A program made the translations under genes and the position numbers. A DNA stretch of 13,626 bases from Cytophagales bacterium (lineage in GTDB: Bacteria > Bacteroidota > Bacteroidia > Cytophagales > Cyclobacteriaceae). The DNA is taken from contig DAHVFH010000004.1 of the NCBI GenBank assembly GCA_027317105.1, positions 1 through 13,626 on the forward strand. The letters are read 5' to 3'. Of this stretch, positions 13,023 through 13,626 are shown in pieces. Positions within the stretch are counted from its first letter, which is position 1; every line of letters starts with the position of its first letter. The notes beneath the pieces are model-generated. The model did not search any database. It saw only the letters and a program-made list of their open reading frames with translations, and was not told where the DNA came from.

Positions 13023-13626
13023 TCAGGCTGTCTCTTTTTTGGGAGGCAAACTTGAATTCGGTAGTTCCACTTTGAACGTAGAACCCACGCCAAATTGCGA
13101 TTGAACAGTTATTGTTCCTTTCAGTTTTTCAAGCGTCTCTTTGACGATATACAAGCCCAATCCCGAACCAAATGATTGCTCATGCACTCGGGAATACATC
13201 TGAAAAATCTTTTCAAGCGAATCTTCGGGTATCCCTAACCCATTATCTTCGATGGTAATAACTACTTTTTCGGATCGTAGTCCAGCCCCTATCCTCACAA
13301 ACTTATTCTCTTTATTCAAATCGCTGTATTTCAAAGCATTTGAAATCAGGTTACTTAATACAATTTGCAAGCGTGTTAAATCAGTGGTAACAATTAGGTC
13401 TGCTGGAATTTCCTGATAAATCTTTATTTTTTCAGCTCCAGAAAAAAATCGTAGCCCTTCCAAGCAATCGAACACTATCCGTTTAACTGCAAATGTTTCT
13501 AAAATTAGAGGCTGCTGTGAATTCCTAGCGTAGTTGGCAATATCGAGAATGAATTTTTCAAGGTTGGTAACACGACCTTTCATCATATCAATATATTCCC
13601 GCAATTCCTTCGGGTCGGATGTGTGT
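13023..13626 (-). CDS. Sensor histidine kinase, C-terminal part (N-terminus beyond the right edge)
   Basis: The open frame runs from the stop at 13023-13025 to the window edge (reading HTSDPKELREYIDMM at the edge), so the apparent TTG start at 13604 is internal and the gene is only truncated by the window. The visible 200 or so residues contain the second HisKA helix (YIDMMKGRVTNLEKFILDIANYARN) and a complete HATPase domain: N box NLISNALKYSD, G1 DNGLGIP, G2 GSGLGLYIVKETLEKL and a terminal GVGSTFKVELP. The phospho-acceptor His lies outside the window. The ATPase domain resembles that of the soluble PAS kinase at the other end (GLGLxIVKxTxExLxGTxxVQS), suggesting paralogy. Its stop codon is one base from the stop of the convergent secreted-protein gene. 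Confidence 0.92.
   Translation of the reverse strand, partial: HTSDPKELREYIDMMKGRVTNLEKFILDIANYARNSQQPLILETFAVKRIVFDCLEGLRFFSGAEKIKIYQEIPADLIVTTDLTRLQIVLSNLISNALKYSDLNKENKFVRIGAGLRSEKVVITIEDNGLGIPEDSLEKIFQMYSRVHEQSFGSGLGLYIVKETLEKLKGTITVQSQFGVGSTFKVELPNSSLPPKKETA

Overview
The window looks like chromosomal DNA of a Bacteroidota bacterium, probably Cytophagales-like (the lineage is an inference). The reasons are moderate GC, starts without Shine-Dalgarno sequences, several TAnnTTTG-type -7 promoter boxes, a TPR-containing membrane histidine kinase, secreted proteins ending their signal peptides in AQ-like sites, and a Fic protein carrying a DUF4172-like N-terminus. No rRNA, tRNA, CRISPR array or insertion sequence was seen. 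No gene-free stretch exceeds 300 bases; the longest are 8277-8485 (only a -7 box seen) and the leader upstream of the Fic gene (a dense inverted-repeat array).

Layout. Positions 1-2574 (minus strand) hold two tandem YfiR-family periplasmic proteins, then a soluble PAS histidine kinase. The kinase's last codons overlap the start of a BtuF-like metal/cobalamin-binding protein that runs off the left edge. This BtuF-like gene is real although truncated. Positions 2682-3758 (minus) encode an M42 metallo-aminopeptidase, divergent from a lipoprotein-type methionine sulfoxide reductase B (3894-4376, plus). Positions 4411-5514 (minus) encode a Fic-domain AMPylase-type protein with a class II inhibitory motif and a C-terminal winged helix. 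Its start codon abuts six half-sites of a TCTCCGCA / TGCGGAGA motif, including a perfect 12-bp-arm dyad. Positions 5680-7242 (minus) encode a propionyl-CoA carboxylase beta subunit, divergent from a Ppx/GppA phosphatase that appears to start with a non-ATG codon. Positions 8486-10119 (plus) hold a SAM methyltransferase and a secreted alpha/beta hydrolase 11 bases apart. Positions 10283-13021 (plus) hold a TPR sensor histidine kinase behind a textbook Bacteroidota promoter, followed by an unrecognised secreted protein. The right edge (minus) is the C-terminal part of a third histidine kinase.

How it fits together. Most genes are housekeeping or envelope and signalling functions, and no single pathway joins them. 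Three histidine kinases lie in 13.6 kb with no response regulator gene in view. The most system-like element is the Fic gene with its operator array: one polypeptide carries an AMP-transferase fold, its own inhibitory helix and a predicted DNA-binding wing, and its promoter region is packed with phased dyad half-sites. This suggests an autoregulated single-gene module. The second candidate is the tandem YfiR pair beside a cytosolic kinase and a metal-binding receptor, possibly an envelope-sensing or uptake-control cluster.
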